In this document: piece by piece, positions 22,684 to 30,625 of the stretch
Numbering within the stretch: position 1 is the first letter of the stretch
Layout of the letters: each line of letters begins with the position of its first letter
Assembly: GCF_030698145.1 (NCBI RefSeq)
Contig: NZ_JAUYNW010000038.1
Location: 1 to 60,679, forward strand
Source of the DNA: Phenylobacterium sp.
GTDB lineage: Bacteria; Pseudomonadota; Alphaproteobacteria; Caulobacterales; Caulobacteraceae
Length of the DNA stretch: 60,679 nucleotides
Direction: 5' to 3'
Notes under the pieces: model-generated
Database searches by the model: none
The model's input: the letters and a program-made list of their open reading frames with translations, nothing else
What the model was told of the DNA's origin: nothing
Program-made: the position numbers and the translations under genes

Positions 22684-22791
22684 TCAGACGGCGGTGAAGG
22701 CTTGGGTGTAGACGGCGAGCACGACGGCCAGCAGCGGGGTGGCGGCGAGGACGAGGTTGGCGAGGCCGTTGAAGGCGAAGCTCTTGTGCAT
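22684..22791 (-). CDS. 35-residue membrane peptide
   Basis: A short open frame, MHKSFAFNGLANLVLAATPL then LAVVLAVYTQAFTAV, running from ATG 22791 to TGA 22684. AGAGGGA lies 7-9 bases upstream of the ATG. It is essentially one hydrophobic helix with a short basic N-terminus, so it is probably an inner-membrane peptide or a bare signal-anchor. Its upstream region shares a promoter-like module with the UrcA gene at 42724-43053, which supports its being a real, regulated gene. Function unknown. Confidence 0.6.
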   Translation of the reverse strand: MHKSFAFNGLANLVLAATPLLAVVLAVYTQAFTAV

Positions 22792-22843
22792 GGTGGTGTC
22801 CCTCTTTTCTGGTGGGCCGCGACATCCGCAACCCGATGAGAGG

Positions 22844-22891
22844 GGTATATGAAACTTCTCTCGCGAATACTCGTTAAGTCTTGGTCATGAC
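22844..22891 (-). promoter_or_regulatory. Shared promoter/activator module, copy 1
   Basis: On the minus strand, GTCATGAC-N3-GACTTAAC is followed after exactly 23 bases by TATACC (22849-22844), then by a leader containing TCATCGG. The same arrangement occurs at 43099-43146 in front of UrcA. 17 of 22 bases match in the upstream block. The TATACC could be a -10 element and the upstream block an activator or alternative sigma site (inference). Confidence 0.5.
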
Positions 22892-22957
22892 GCCTTTTTC
22901 ACAATATGAATACTGTGTAATGTTCCTTAAGTCAGGTCCAGGCCCATATCCCCAGGC

Positions 22958-23968
22958 ATGATCAAGCCCGAAGCCCTGCTCTGCCCCCGGCCCGAGGGGC
23001 TCTATTGCGCGCCCGGCGATTTCTACATCGACCCCGTCCGGCCAGTCGCGCGCGCGGTGATCACCCATGGCCACGCCGATCATGCGCGGGCGGGTCACGA
23101 GCGGGTGCTGGCCACGCCGGAGACCCTGGCGATCATGGCCGAGCGCTATGGTCAGGACTTCGCCTATGAGACCCAGGCCGCCGCCTATGGCGAGAAGATC
23201 GTCCGCGACGAGGTCGAGGTGACCCTGGTCCCGGCTGGCCACGTGCTGGGCTCGGCCCAGGCGGTGGTGCGCTGGAAGGGGCTGACCATGGTGGTCTCCG
23301 GCGACTACAAGCGCCGGCGCGATCCGACCTGCCCGGCCTTCGAGCCCGTGCCCTGCGACGTCTTCATCTCCGAGGCCACCTTCGGCCTGCCGGTGTTCCG
23401 CCATCCCGACGACAAGCTCGAGATCGCCCGCCTGCTGCGCTCGGTCGCCCAGTTCCCGGAGCGCGCCCACCTGGTCGGCGCCTATGCGCTCGGCAAGGCG
23501 CAGCGGGTGATCCGCCTGCTGCGCGAGGCCGGATGGGATCAAACCATCTATGTGCATGGCGCCCTGGAGCGGCTGAACCGGCTCTATGAGGCCCACGGCG
23601 TGCCGCTGGGTCAGCTGGCGCCGGCCACCTCGGACACCAAGCAGGCCTTCGCCGGCGCCATCATCATCGCCCCGCCCTCCGCGCTCGCCGACCGCTGGTC
23701 ACGGCGCTTCCCCGATCCGGTCTCGGCCTTCGCCTCGGGCTGGATGCAGATCCGCGCCCGCGCGCGCCAGCGCGGCGTCGAGCTGCCCCTGGTGATCTCC
23801 GACCACGCTGACTGGGACGAGCTCACCGCCACGGTGGACGAGATCCGCCCGGGCGAGCTCTGGATCACCCACGGCCGGGAGGAGGCCCTGGCCCGCTGGG
23901 CCGAGCTGCACGGGATCAAGGCCCGGGCCCTGGCCCTGGTCGGCTACGACGACGAGGCCGAGGACTAG
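22958..23968 (+). CDS. Ligase-associated DNA exonuclease (metallo-beta-lactamase/beta-CASP-like)
   Basis: A 336-residue metallo-beta-lactamase fold nuclease. The metal motif HGHADH is at 37-42, with further ligands in PAGHVLGSA (near 95) and SGDYKRRRD (near 111), and a late histidine in ISDHADWDE near 285. It matches the exonuclease that is regularly encoded beside the alphaproteobacterial ATP-dependent ligase in a DNA-damage-response unit. The stop is 46 bases before a small gene, then the ligase follows. The promoter must lie in the AT-rich gap 22892-22957. Confidence 0.92.
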   Translation: MIKPEALLCPRPEGLYCAPGDFYIDPVRPVARAVITHGHADHARAGHERVLATPETLAIMAERYGQDFAYETQAAAYGEKIVRDEVEVTLVPAGHVLGSAQAVVRWKGLTMVVSGDYKRRRDPTCPAFEPVPCDVFISEATFGLPVFRHPDDKLEIARLLRSVAQFPERAHLVGAYALGKAQRVIRLLREAGWDQTIYVHGALERLNRLYEAHGVPLGQLAPATSDTKQAFAGAIIIAPPSALADRWSRRFPDPVSAFASGWMQIRARARQRGVELPLVISDHADWDELTATVDEIRPGELWITHGREEALARWAELHGIKARALALVGYDDEAED

Positions 23969-24014
23969 GAACGCGGGGGCCCGCGCCGCGTTGGGGCGGC
24001 GAAGGAGACGCGCC

Positions 24015-24179
24015 ATGACCGAACCCCGCAATAAGCCCGTCCCGCCGCCCGAACCCAAGGCCGAGGGCGGCCCGAAATCCACCGAGAAGCCGCCCCCGGC
24101 CGAGACCGGCATGATCGACGAGGGCGCCCCCACGCCACGCGAGCCGAACCGCGAAGGCGGCATGATCGGGGAGGGTTGA
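24015..24179 (+). CDS. 54-residue proline-rich protein inside the exonuclease-ligase module
   Basis: ATG 24015 is preceded by AAGGAGA 6-7 bases upstream, a better ribosome site than most in this window. The protein is hydrophilic and low-complexity (Pro, Glu, Lys, Gly), with a PPPEPK stretch and two related motifs, GMIDEG near residue 36 and GMIGEG at the very C-terminus. It has no signal peptide or membrane helix and is probably disordered. It lies between the exonuclease (46 bases) and the ligase (34 bases), all on one strand. It may be an adaptor or tether in that pathway (inference), or simply an unrelated small gene. Confidence 0.7.
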   Translation: MTEPRNKPVPPPEPKAEGGPKSTEKPPPAETGMIDEGAPTPREPNREGGMIGEG

Positions 24180-24213
24180 GGCCAAGCTCGGCGTGGCGCG
24201 TTAAGCTCAGCCC

Positions 24214-25833
24214 ATGCGCGCTTTCGCCGAGCTCCTGGACCGACTGTCGCTGACGGCGTCGCGCAACGCCAAGCTCACCCTGGTGCGCGACTACCTGGCC
24301 GAGACGCCCGACCCCGATCGGGGCTGGGCGCTGGCGGCGCTGACCGGTGACCTCGCCTTCAACGCCGCCAAGCCGGCCTTCATCCGCAAGGCGGTGGAGG
24401 CGCGGATGGACGCCACCCTGTTCCGCTGGTCCTACGACTATGTGGGCGACCTCGCCGAGACCGTGGCCCTGGTCTGGCCGGCGCGGCCGGGCGCCAACCG
24501 TGAGCCGGAGCTATCTGAGGTGGTCGACGCCCTGCGGGGCGCCTCGCGGACCGAGGTCCAGCGGCTGATCGAGGCCTGGCTGGACGGCCTGGAGACCACC
24601 GGCCGCTGGGCGCTGCTGAAGCTGATGACCGGCGGCATGAGGGTCGGCGTCTCCTCGCGCCTGGCCAAGCAGGCCGTGGCCGACCTTGGCAAGGTCGAGG
24701 TCGCCGAGATCGAAGAGGTCTGGCACGCCCTGCACCCGCCCTATGAGGACCTGTTCGCCTGGCTGGAGGGGCGTTCGGACCGGCCCTCGGCCGTGGCCCC
24801 GGGGCGCTTCCGGCCGGTGATGCTGGCCCAGGCCATCGACGAGGCGGTCGACTTCGGCAAGCTCGACCCCGCCGACTACGCCGCCGAATGGAAGTGGGAC
24901 GGCATCCGGGTCCAGGCGGTGAACGAGGCCGGGGTGCGGCGGCTCTACACCCGCAACGGCGACGACATTTCGAAGACCTTCCCCGATGTGCTCGAGGCCC
25001 TGGAGTTCGAGGGCGCCATCGACGGCGAACTGCTGGTGATGCGCGACGGCGCGGTCGCCAGTTTCGGCGACCTGCAGCAGCGGCTGAACCGCAAGACCGT
25101 CGACGTGAAGACGATGCAAAGCTTCCCCGCCGCGATCCGCGCCTACGATCTGCTGGCCGACGGCGAGGAGGACACCCGCGTCCTGCCCTTCGCCGAGCGT
25201 CGCAGGCGGCTGGAGGCCTTCGTCGGCGGACTGAAGACCTCGCAGATCGACCTCTCGCCCATGCAGCCCTTCGAGACATGGGCCGAGCTCGCCGACCTGC
25301 GCCGCGCGCCACCGCCGGGCGATCCCCAGATCGCCGAGGGTCTGATGCTCAAACGCTGGGACTCGATCTACGAGGCCGGCCGGCCCAAGGGACCGTGGTT
25401 CAAGTGGAAGCGCGACCCGTTCCTGATCGACGCGGTGCTGATGTACGCCCAGCGCGGGCACGGCAAACGCTCCAGCTTCTATTCCGACTACACCTTCGGG
25501 GTCTGGACGGAGGGGCCGGACGGCAAGCGGGCGCTGACTCCGGTGGGCAAGGCCTATTTCGGCTTCACCGACGAGGAGCTGAAACAGATCGACAAGTTCG
25601 TCCGCGACAACACCGTCGACCGGTTCGGGCCGGTGCGGTCGGTCAAGGCCGACATCCATTTCGGCCTGGTGTTCGAGGTGGCCTTCGAGGGGCTGCAGCG
25701 CTCGACCCGGCACAAGTCGGGCGTGGCCATGCGCTTCCCGCGCATCAGCCGCATCCGGTGGGACAAGCCGGCCGGGGAGGCCGACGAGCTTACGACGCTG
25801 GAACGGATGCTGGCGCGGATGGAGGGGCGCTAG
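24214..25833 (+). CDS. ATP-dependent DNA ligase (cisplatin-damage-response type)
   Basis: A 539-residue ATP-dependent ligase. An N-terminal DNA-binding domain (about 1-200) precedes the adenylation domain with the nucleotidyl lysine Lys227 in EWKWDGIRVQ, then RNGDDIS, DGELLV and GLMLKRWDS, and an OB-fold with KWKRDPF. It seals nicks in duplex DNA. The order exonuclease-small protein-ligase is the alphaproteobacterial damage-response module; the DEXH helicase and endonuclease often listed with it are not in this window. The stop codon TAG lies at the start of a dispersed repeat (25831-25935). Confidence 0.95.
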   Translation: MRAFAELLDRLSLTASRNAKLTLVRDYLAETPDPDRGWALAALTGDLAFNAAKPAFIRKAVEARMDATLFRWSYDYVGDLAETVALVWPARPGANREPELSEVVDALRGASRTEVQRLIEAWLDGLETTGRWALLKLMTGGMRVGVSSRLAKQAVADLGKVEVAEIEEVWHALHPPYEDLFAWLEGRSDRPSAVAPGRFRPVMLAQAIDEAVDFGKLDPADYAAEWKWDGIRVQAVNEAGVRRLYTRNGDDISKTFPDVLEALEFEGAIDGELLVMRDGAVASFGDLQQRLNRKTVDVKTMQSFPAAIRAYDLLADGEEDTRVLPFAERRRRLEAFVGGLKTSQIDLSPMQPFETWAELADLRRAPPPGDPQIAEGLMLKRWDSIYEAGRPKGPWFKWKRDPFLIDAVLMYAQRGHGKRSSFYSDYTFGVWTEGPDGKRALTPVGKAYFGFTDEELKQIDKFVRDNTVDRFGPVRSVKADIHFGLVFEVAFEGLQRSTRHKSGVAMRFPRISRIRWDKPAGEADELTTLERMLARMEGR

Positions 25834-25935
25834 AGCAAAATCCGATCTGATTGGATCGGATTCTGCTCACGCCTCTTTGAATTTAGACCATTTTCTTCGC
25901 CGAACCGGTGCCCACTTCGGCGGAAAATGGTCTAG
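25831..25935. repeat. Two-hairpin dispersed repeat spanning two convergent stop codons
   Basis: Two imperfect palindromes in tandem. The first has 15-base arms at 25833-25847 and 25854-25868 (one mismatch, GAGCAAAATCCGATC type). The second has arms TAGACCATTTTC / GAAAATGGTCTA plus CGCCGAA / TTCGGCG at 25884-25934 with a 2-base bulge. This AGACCATTTTC...ACCGGT composition matches a repeat family I know to be abundant between genes in alphaproteobacteria. It contains both the ligase stop and the permease C-terminus and stop, and may serve as a bidirectional terminator. Confidence 0.8.
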
Positions 25936-27262
25936 GCCCCAGCCGGCGCGCCACCAGCCCCCAGGCGATCGCCGCCTGCACCAGACCCGAGGCCAGGCTC
26001 AGCAGCGGCGCGGCGCCGAGCGGCGCGAACAGGGCCGCGCCGGTGTCGCGGTCCACCGACCAGCCGACGATCCCACCCACGCCGTAGAGCACGGCCAGGG
26101 CCACCACCGCGGCGAAGTCGCCGCGCTGCGGCCGCTCGCCCAGGCGGCACAGGGCGATGACGGCCAGGTCGCGCAGCAGGAAGGCGATCAAGGCGCCGGC
26201 CTGGGCCAGGCCCGGACCCACGAAGTCGCCCGCGCTGGCGGCGAAGGCCAGGAGCACCAGCAGGGTCGCGAGGATCAGCGGCGCGAGCGGGGCCGGCGCC
26301 AGCGGCGCGGCGCGGGCCAGGTCGCGAGCCTGGACGTGCTGGCGGAACTGACGCATCCGCACGCGGTCGGCCGGTTCGGCGAAGGCCGCGGCGTAGGCGC
26401 TGAGCGCCACGGCCAGGGCCCCGGTGGTGAGTGCGCCGGCGAGGCCGCCGTCCCGGAGTACGAAACCGCCGGCGAACACCGCCAGGAAGACCAGGAAGGC
26501 CGGCCAGACGATCGGCGCGTTCTGCATCTGCAGCTCCAGCCGCATCAGCCGCCAAGCCCCGATCACCGCCCAGCCGGCGAACAGGGTGACGGCGACCGCG
26601 CGGAAGCCATCGGCGGGCCAGTAGGTCCCGCCCCAGTCGATCAGGCCCTTGGCGCCCAGCATGGCGCTGAAGCCCTCCAGCCCCGCGCCGCGTTGGAAGC
26701 CGGCCGAGCCCGCCACCCACGACAGCAGGACGCCGCCGACGATCAGTCCGCCCAACACCCCGCCGGCCCGGGCCGTGCGGCCCTCGGCGCGGGCCTTGCG
26801 TACGCCGATCAGCGCCGCGGCCATGGACACCGCCTGCAGGAGCACGGCCAGGGCCACGAAGAAGGTCAGGGTCGAGAGCGTGCCGCTGTCGCCCCGTTGC
26901 AATCCCGCCACGGCCATCAGCACCAGGCCGGTGAGCGCGCACATCCAGGCCAGGCTGGCTCCGCCCGCGAGCTTGCCCCAGGTCATCGCCCAGGGATCGA
27001 GCGCCGAGAGGCGTTGGAAGTCCCAGGTGCGGTCGGCGATCTCATTGAGGATCGAACTGCCCGCCGCCCGTGCGCCCCAGACCATGCCGCAGGCCACGAA
27101 CACCACCGCGCCCACGCCGGCCAGGCCGGTCAGGGCGCCGTAGGGATTGTTGCGCAGGACCATGATCGCCGCGCCGTAGATCATCACCAGGGTGATAGCC
27201 GCCCAGGCCACCCGGCGGGGCGCGGCCTCGAGCCAGAGATTGCGCTGGAATTCCGGGTTCAT
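25883..27262 (-). CDS. ABC-2-type transporter permease
   Basis: A 459-residue polytopic membrane protein with about 12 hydrophobic segments, starting MNPEFQRNLWLEAAPRRVAW. It is the membrane partner of the ATPase at 27259-28179, overlapping it by 4 bases. The arrangement of cytoplasmic start, WDFQRLSALDPWAMTWGKL loop and helices fits ABC-2 exporters. The last 17 or so residues (FSAEVGTGSAKKMV and before) are encoded by the dispersed repeat, which also provides the TAA stop. The original C-terminus may therefore have been replaced. Substrate unknown. Confidence 0.85.
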   Translation of the reverse strand: MNPEFQRNLWLEAAPRRVAWAAITLVMIYGAAIMVLRNNPYGALTGLAGVGAVVFVACGMVWGARAAGSSILNEIADRTWDFQRLSALDPWAMTWGKLAGGASLAWMCALTGLVLMAVAGLQRGDSGTLSTLTFFVALAVLLQAVSMAAALIGVRKARAEGRTARAGGVLGGLIVGGVLLSWVAGSAGFQRGAGLEGFSAMLGAKGLIDWGGTYWPADGFRAVAVTLFAGWAVIGAWRLMRLELQMQNAPIVWPAFLVFLAVFAGGFVLRDGGLAGALTTGALAVALSAYAAAFAEPADRVRMRQFRQHVQARDLARAAPLAPAPLAPLILATLLVLLAFAASAGDFVGPGLAQAGALIAFLLRDLAVIALCRLGERPQRGDFAAVVALAVLYGVGGIVGWSVDRDTGAALFAPLGAAPLLSLASGLVQAAIAWGLVARRLGPRPFSAEVGTGSAKKMV

Positions 27263-28179
27263 GACTGCATCTCCGGGCGGGCCTCGGCCAGGTAAGCGTC
27301 TTCCAGGGTCTTGCGGGCGGGCTGGAAGGCCGAGACCTTCAGCCCTGCGCCGATCAGCTTGGCCAGCACGGCGTCGTCGTCCTCGCCGTCGGCGGCGAGC
27401 AGGACGGCCTGGTCGCCGTCGCGGCGCTCCAGGGCGATGTCGAGCTTGCCCAGACGTTCGGCGAGATCGGCGGGTGGGCCGTTGAAGGTGACGCTGATCC
27501 GGGCGCCGTCACGCACGCCGGACCCGGCTGCGACGACGCCCCCGCCGGACACCTTGCCGTCGCGGATCATCAGCATTTGGGTGGAATAGTCCTCCAGCTC
27601 CGACAGGATGTGGGAGGAGACCACGATGGTCATGCCCTCGCGCGCCAGGCGCAGGATCAGGTCGGAGAGCGAGCGCCGCGCCTCGGGATCGAGGCCGGCG
27701 GCGGGCTCGTCCAGCAGCAGGACGCGGGGCTTGTGGACGATGGTCTGGCCGATGGCCAGGCGCTGGCGCAGGCCGCGCGACAGTTCGCCCGCCCGCATCT
27801 CCAACCGGTCGGTGAGCTGGACGCGCGCGGCGGCCTCCTCGACGGCGGCGGGAGTGGCGCTTTCCGAGACCCCGCGCGAGCGCGCGGCATAGGTCAGGGC
27901 CTGCCGCACCGACAGGTCCTCGTAGAGGCCGAAGAAGTCGGGCAGATAGCCGATCGCCCCGTGGACGCCGCGCGGGTCGTCGCGGGTGTCGAGCCCCGTG
28001 ATGGAGATGATCCCCTCGGTGGGATTGTCCAGCGCCGCCATGCAGCGCAGCAGGGTGGTCTTGCCCGCGCCGTTGGGCCCGACCATGGCCAGGACCGCCC
28101 CGGCCTCGACCTTGAACGACACCCCGTGCAGCGCCCGCGCCGAGGGGTAGTCGTAGATGACGTCTTTGACTTCGATCAT
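27259..28179 (-). CDS. ABC transporter ATP-binding protein
   Basis: A 306-residue ATPase with Walker A GPNGAGKTT at 34-42, the signature LSRGLRQRLAIG near 146, Walker B VLLLDEPAAGLDP near 168 and the switch histidine in VVSSHILSE. The C-terminal 80 residues form an extra domain of the kind found in ABC-2 exporters. ATG 28179 overlaps the HAD phosphatase stop by 4 bases and its own stop overlaps the permease by 4, so three genes are tightly coupled. An exporter of unknown substrate. Confidence 0.92.
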   Translation of the reverse strand: MIEVKDVIYDYPSARALHGVSFKVEAGAVLAMVGPNGAGKTTLLRCMAALDNPTEGIISITGLDTRDDPRGVHGAIGYLPDFFGLYEDLSVRQALTYAARSRGVSESATPAAVEEAAARVQLTDRLEMRAGELSRGLRQRLAIGQTIVHKPRVLLLDEPAAGLDPEARRSLSDLILRLAREGMTIVVSSHILSELEDYSTQMLMIRDGKVSGGGVVAAGSGVRDGARISVTFNGPPADLAERLGKLDIALERRDGDQAVLLAADGEDDDAVLAKLIGAGLKVSAFQPARKTLEDAYLAEARPEMQS

Positions 28180-28712
28180 GCGGGAACCAGTTCCTTCCTC
28201 AGGAAGTCCATCAGGTTGTCGCTCGGGAACTTCAGGCCGCGGATGCCCGCCCGCCGGGCGGCCTCCACGTCGGCGTCCTTGTCGCCCACCATAATCGAGC
28301 GGGCCACATCGACGGGCCATTCGCGCAGGGCGCGCAGGATCATGCCGGGATTGGGCTTGCGGTCGGGCGGGTCGGGATGGCGATAGGCCTCGACCGTCGC
28401 CTCCGGATGCTGCGGGCAATAATAGTAGGCGTCGATGCGGGCGCCGGCCTCGGCCAGGCTCTCAGACATCTTGGCGTGCAGGGTCACGACGTCGTCCTCG
28501 CCGTAGTAGCCGCGTCCGACGCCGGACTGGTTGGTCACCACGAACACCAGCCATCCGGCGCGGTTGAAGGCGGCGACCGCCTCCCGCGCACCGGGGATCC
28601 AACGGAAGTCCTCCCAGCGGTGGACATAGCCGGGGTCTTCGTTCAGCACGCCGTCGCGGTCGAGGAACAGGGCGGGGCGGGTCTGGGTGTCGGGCAGGCT
28701 CACGGGCACCAC
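28176..28712 (-). CDS. HAD-IIIA phosphatase (GmhB/HisB-like, atypical)
   Basis: A 178-residue HAD phosphatase with the nucleophile motif LDRDGVLN (Asp18, Asp20), [17 protein letters not shown] and [10 protein letters not shown]. Sequence order matches GmhB, the D,D-heptose 1,7-bisphosphate phosphatase. The zinc loop of GmhB (C-x-H ... C-x-C) is reduced here to CPQHPE followed by HPDPPDRKP, so most ligands are missing. Substrate may differ from heptose bisphosphate. The start is uncertain: GTG codons at 28712, 28709 and 28703 are all in frame. First gene of the ABC exporter operon. Confidence 0.8.
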   Translation of the reverse strand: MVPVSLPDTQTRPALFLDRDGVLNEDPGYVHRWEDFRWIPGAREAVAAFNRAGWLVFVVTNQSGVGRGYYGEDDVVTLHAKMSESLAEAGARIDAYYYCPQHPEATVEAYRHPDPPDRKPNPGMILRALREWPVDVARSIMVGDKDADVEAARRAGIRGLKFPSDNLMDFLRKELVPA

Positions 28713-28807
28713 TATACAGCGGCCGACGCGCCTTGGGGCTTACGCTTTCGCAATGGGCGGGCGCGAGGCTATGGTCGGCCCTCGCAGTTCTCGAGCTTGA
28801 GGTCGCC

Positions 28808-30625
28808 TTGGCCGGTCCCGTCCTTTCCATCGACAGTCTGAAGGTCGACTTCACCACCCACGACGGGCTGGTGAACGCCGTGCGCGGCGTCTCCCTGAAC
28901 GTCCAGCGCGGCGAGACCCTGGGCGTGGTGGGCGAGAGCGGATCGGGCAAGAGCCAGACCTTCATGGCGGTCATGGGCCTGCTGGCCGCCAATGGCCGGG
29001 CGAGCGGCTCCGTGAAGTTCCTGGACCAGGAGATCCTGGGCCTGAAGCCCGGAGCCCTCAACAGGATCCGCGGCTCGAAGATGACCATGATCTTCCAGGA
29101 TCCGCTGACGGCGCTCACCCCGCATGTGCGCATCGGCGAGCAGATCGCCGAACCCCTGCGCCTGCACCTGGGCATGAGCGCCAAGGACGCCATGGCCCAC
29201 GCCCGGGACTGGATCGGCCGGGTCCGCATCCCCGACGCGGCGCGGCGCCTGTCGCAATATCCCCACGAGCTTTCCGGCGGCATGCGCCAGCGGGTGATGA
29301 TCGCCGCGGCCATGGCCGGCGGCCCGGCCCTGCTGATCGCCGACGAACCGACCACCGCGCTGGACGTCACCGTCCAGGCCGAGATCCTGGACCTGATGGC
29401 CGAGCTCGGCCGCGAGACCGGGACGGCCATGGTGCTGATCACCCACGACATGGGGGTCATCGCCCGGCTCGCCGACCGGGTCTGCGTGATGAAGGACGGC
29501 GCCTATGTGGAAGAGGGCTCGGCCGAGGAGATCTTTGGCGCGCCCAAGTCCGACTACACCCGCGCCCTGCTGGACGCGATCCCGCGCCTGGACCGCACCG
29601 ACCGGGGCGGTCGCCCGACCCTGGCCCCCGTGGCGCCGGACGCCCCGGTGATCGTCGAGGGTCACGACGTCAAGGTCTGGTTCCCGGTCCGTCAGGGGGC
29701 GTTCGGCGGCAAGCTTGCCCTGCGCGCGGTCGATGGGGTCAGCTTCCAGGTGCGCCAGGGCGAGACCCTGGGCGTCGTCGGCGAGAGCGGCTGCGGCAAG
29801 TCGACCCTGAGCCGCGCGGTGCTGAACCTGCTGCCGCCGACCGCCGGGGCGGTGACCCTGATGGGCCGCGACATCACCCATGCCGACCGCGAGAGCATGA
29901 GGGCGGCCCGCAAGGACCTGCAGATCGTCTTCCAGGACCCGCTGGCCAGCCTCGATCCGCGGATGACGGTGGGCGACTCCATCGCCGAGCCGCTGCAGGT
30001 GTTCCGGCCGAAGATGAACCACGCCGAGCGCGAGGCCGAGGTGAAGGCGATGATGCTGCGCGCCGGCCTCTCGCCCGCGCTCATCAACCGCTATCCGCAC
30101 GAACTCAGCGGCGGCCAGAACCAGCGGGTCGGCATCGCCCGGGCCATGATCCTGCGGCCGAAGCTGGTGATCTGCGACGAGGCGGTCTCGGCCCTGGACG
30201 TCTCCATCCGCGCCCAGATCATCGACCTGCTGATCGAGCTGCAGAAGGAGATGGGCCTGGCGATGATCTTCATCAGCCATGACCTGGCGGTGGTGCGCGA
30301 GATCAGCCACCGGATCATGGTGCTCTATCTGGGCCGGGTGATGGAGCAGGCCGACCGCCAGCGGCTCTACGAGGCGCCGCAGCACCCCTACACCAAGGCC
30401 CTGCTCTCGGCGGCGCCGATCCCCGACCCGGTCCGCGAAAGGGCCCGGGCCCGGGTGAAGCTGGTGGGCGAACCGCCCTCCCCGCTCGATCCGCGCAGCG
30501 CCCTGCGCTTCCTGCCCTCGCGGCTCAGCGCCGACCCCCTGGCCCAGGTCTATATCCCGGAGCTGAAGGAGATCGCGCCCGGTCATCTGGTCAGCGAGTA
30601 CGATCCGCCGGCCGGAGCCGCCTGA
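28808..30625 (+). CDS. Peptide/nickel-type ABC transporter, fused double ATPase
   Basis: A 605-residue protein holding two complete ABC ATPase domains, like YejF or GsiA. Walker A motifs are GESGSGKS near residue 42 and GESGCGKS near 325. Both halves have Q-loops ([16 protein letters not shown]), signatures ([18 protein letters not shown]), Walker B, and the oligopeptide-transporter C-terminal motif (HPYTKALL) with [10 protein letters not shown]. Start TTG 28808 is chosen because GAGG lies 6 bases upstream; the frame is open further from 28733. No permease or binding protein is beside it. manC follows with no gap. Confidence 0.9.
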   Translation: MAGPVLSIDSLKVDFTTHDGLVNAVRGVSLNVQRGETLGVVGESGSGKSQTFMAVMGLLAANGRASGSVKFLDQEILGLKPGALNRIRGSKMTMIFQDPLTALTPHVRIGEQIAEPLRLHLGMSAKDAMAHARDWIGRVRIPDAARRLSQYPHELSGGMRQRVMIAAAMAGGPALLIADEPTTALDVTVQAEILDLMAELGRETGTAMVLITHDMGVIARLADRVCVMKDGAYVEEGSAEEIFGAPKSDYTRALLDAIPRLDRTDRGGRPTLAPVAPDAPVIVEGHDVKVWFPVRQGAFGGKLALRAVDGVSFQVRQGETLGVVGESGCGKSTLSRAVLNLLPPTAGAVTLMGRDITHADRESMRAARKDLQIVFQDPLASLDPRMTVGDSIAEPLQVFRPKMNHAEREAEVKAMMLRAGLSPALINRYPHELSGGQNQRVGIARAMILRPKLVICDEAVSALDVSIRAQIIDLLIELQKEMGLAMIFISHDLAVVREISHRIMVLYLGRVMEQADRQRLYEAPQHPYTKALLSAAPIPDPVRERARARVKLVGEPPSPLDPRSALRFLPSRLSADPLAQVYIPELKEIAPGHLVSEYDPPAGAA

